From Antennarius striatus (Eukaryota; Chordata; Actinopteri; Lophiiformes; Antennariidae): 64,000 nt of DNA. The stretch covers positions 562,501 to 626,500 of the forward strand of contig NC_090798.1 of the NCBI RefSeq assembly GCF_040054535.1, given 5' to 3'. The notes beneath the pieces were generated by a model that was not told the origin of the DNA, ran no database searches, and saw only the letters and a list, made by a program, of their open reading frames with translations. Position 1 is the first letter of the stretch; each line of letters opens with the position of its first letter. This document shows positions 61,568 through 64,000 of the stretch, piece by piece. A program made the position numbers and the translations under genes.

Positions 61568-64000
61568 CCTCTCTCTGCAGCTCTTGACGTGAGTGGAGAG
61601 GCCCGCTGAGATAAAGCACAATGTCAGAGCACGCCTCACTTCTCTCTGCTGAGTGGGAAAATTGACTGGGATTGTGTGTGGCAGTCTCCACTCGCAGCAG
61701 TCTGCGGCCTGCGATGCTCAGAGTGCTGCGCTAATTAGTTTTCCCTCCGTCCCAACAGACATTCTCCATCCATCGCTTCCTTTTGCGTTGCCTTGTTGTA
61801 TTTTTTTCCTGATTATGCAATGTTACGCGTGTTCTCAAGGGGTTTTCCCCGCGTGGCTTCACATGTCACACGAGCGACGGCTGTTTCTGTATTTTCCAGC
61901 AGCAAAACAGCATTAAAATCTGAATGAATTATATAATTTAAACATATTTTATATATCAGTGAATCCACATAACGTCTACATACGATATAGTTGGTTCCAT
62001 CGAATGAAAGTCTGTTGAAGGAGACTTCAATGACGAGCTAAAACAATTAAATTTACCTACAATCAGATAAAAAAAGCCTAAATTTTATATTAATTTGTGC
62101 AAATACAGTATTAATTACAAATCAGAAGAGAAACGTAAAGCTAAAATGATTTATTTCCATGTTCATGTGAACGCTCTGTCTCCGTTCACCTTCAGCGGTC
62201 AGATAATAAGGTCCCCCGCGTCCCCTAGCTCGCCGCTAACTGCTGTTCGGTGCAGTCTATTCACTGGAGCTGCATGGGGAACAATTCCAGCGATAAGACT
62301 GAACCGATTCAGCAAAGACGCAGCGTCACAGTCCATCTCCCGTCCCCTGATCTCGAGCCACACTTCCTGTTCGCCGAGCCCCCCCCCATCGGTCCTGCTC
62401 TCCTCCATCGGACGCGACAGGAGCCGCTCCTCACCCTGATCTTGTTTCCTTTGCCTCCTTCCTGCTTCCTCCTTTCCTTCCTAATCATTACAAGAACCTC
62501 AGGGAGAAGGATGGATCTACGCAGCCCCATGGAGATGTTCGCCCCGTCTCCGGGTCGTCCTCGCGTCTCATGATCGATCCTCGCCGCGGTCGGGTCTATA
62601 ATGAGCAGGTTGCACAAAATAACAGCGCGCACAATGTTTTAATGATTACGTTTAAATAGGTGAAAGGACCTTGCTTTAATGAACAGCAGTATATTTAAAA
62701 TGTAATTACAAAAAAAGGAAAGTAGGATGTAATAAAGATTAGATTCTGTTCAGTAAACCGTGTTGAAACTCAATCCGGCCTGGATACCAGCTAGATGCTA
62801 ACCCTTATGTTGCACCCATTGTGGTTGATAGCATTGGTAGTGACTCTGCGGCGCTAACCGTGTGATCCCTCATGGATCTGTGAACGCTGGTGTTTTCTGA
62901 CTCCTTCCATTAGCGATGCAGCGAGAGCCTCGGCGTTACTTTTGCTCGCCGGCGCTGGCTGTCACCCTCTCTGAGACACGCTATTGGCCACCGGAGCTGT
63001 TGGAGCATTCTGAGCTGTTAATGATCGTGTAGCATCTGTTCATATGAACTGTTTTGTCTGATTTTATTAATGGGTTTTGTCATTTTTATGAAAAGCAAAA
63101 AGATCATTTTGTGGTGACAAAAACAGAGTCAGAGAGAATCTCAGGATTTGGGAGTCTTAAAGAGTTAATTCAAACTTTTGTGAAACTGGGATTATGATGG
63201 ATTGATATTGCATGCTAAATATAAAGTTACAGCCCCAAGATATTTATCTTAAAGGCTAGAGACAAGGCAAAAAGGCTAACCAGAGGCTAAATGAGCAATC
63301 TCTTAATCTTGTTTTATGCTAAACAAGACCTCTTGACTAATTTATCGAGACTCAGATTATTATGAGTAGAATCTCTTCCTTTGTTTTGAAAAAAAAAAGG
63401 TTTATTTCTACCTTTTTTCATTCTTTAATTCAACATCTACAGTCATGAATGAGTTTAAGTTCATCTAAAACCAACATAGGAACTGATTTTTATACATTAA
63501 GAAAGAAAATTAGCAAAAATGAGCTCACATGTAGCTAGCATGACAGGATGCCAGATCATGACTACATGAAACACATCAATGAATATGTCCAACATGATCA
63601 CTCGACATCCCATGTTCCTCCAGAAACAGGCTTCCTGCATCCTGCTAACTCGTCTTGCAGCTCCTCTTTTGGGCTCTGACAAGTGTTGGCATTGATAAGG
63701 TGTTTAAATTCTCCCAGGGAAACGGTGACAAACTGGATTTTATCGGGGTGGAAGTGTTTATCTCACTGCGTGACTCCAACCCACCAATCACCGCGGCTGA
63801 TCTGAACCCCGGAGGCGAGGCAGAACCACAGAGGACTTCATCAGCATCCAGACGTGATCCCGACGCCAACGCGAGAGGCGAATGGATGTCACACGCAAAA
63901 AAAGACAACCGAGTCGTTAACAAGACTGAAGTATCAAGTAGATTCCCTATTTATATCACAGCTGCTAATCTAAGACATTAACATTCAGGGGCGTTATTTT

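Overview
The window reads as nuclear DNA of a teleost fish with a compact genome. Genes are split by GT-AG introns, coding density is low, (CA)n/(GT)n microsatellites are very dense, poly-C/G runs are frequent, and there are dispersed fish-type transposon remnants. No bacterial, phage or organellar features were seen. The species cannot be named from this sequence alone.

Two protein-coding genes are supported, both on the minus strand. (1) NWD2 (NACHT and WD repeat domain-containing protein 2) can be assembled completely from seven coding exons between 40712 and 18799. All splice sites are GT-AG, the phases join exactly, and the product is 1732 aa. The locus spans about 22 kb; the human gene is recalled as roughly ten times longer. 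A 3' UTR probably runs to an AATAAA near 16370. A promoter-like region with a perfect CRE (TGACGTCA) lies at about 41.6-42.3 kb, with a candidate noncoding first exon ending at 42080. (2) Downstream in the same orientation is PGCKA1 (the C4orf19 orthologue), with two coding exons (6475-6444 and 5019-4251), 266 aa. It has the MGCxCC N-terminus and the conserved C-terminal VAEALAALEAATAGED block. A candidate noncoding first exon lies at about 12.9-13.2 kb. The order and orientation NWD2 then C4orf19 matches human 4p14 as recalled.

Layout: 1-2.7 kb intergenic; 2.7-13.2 kb PGCKA1 (3' UTR, two coding exons, a long 5' intron with a 31-unit 21-bp minisatellite); 13.2-16.3 kb intergenic with transposon and retroelement remnants; 16.3-42.3 kb NWD2; 42.3-64 kb gene-poor DNA upstream of NWD2, with microsatellites, a complete non-autonomous hAT-type element (8-bp target-site duplication) and a large trinucleotide array. 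No gene was recognised in the last 21 kb.

No new defence or metabolic system was found. The most interesting signals are: four copies of one transposon family, two of which carry an expanded, homogenised 64-bp minisatellite; (UG)n tracts directly upstream of two NWD2 exons; inverted CA/TG blocks in NWD2 intron 3 that could fold into long hairpins; and an unexplained 70-codon open stretch in the candidate NWD2 first exon.
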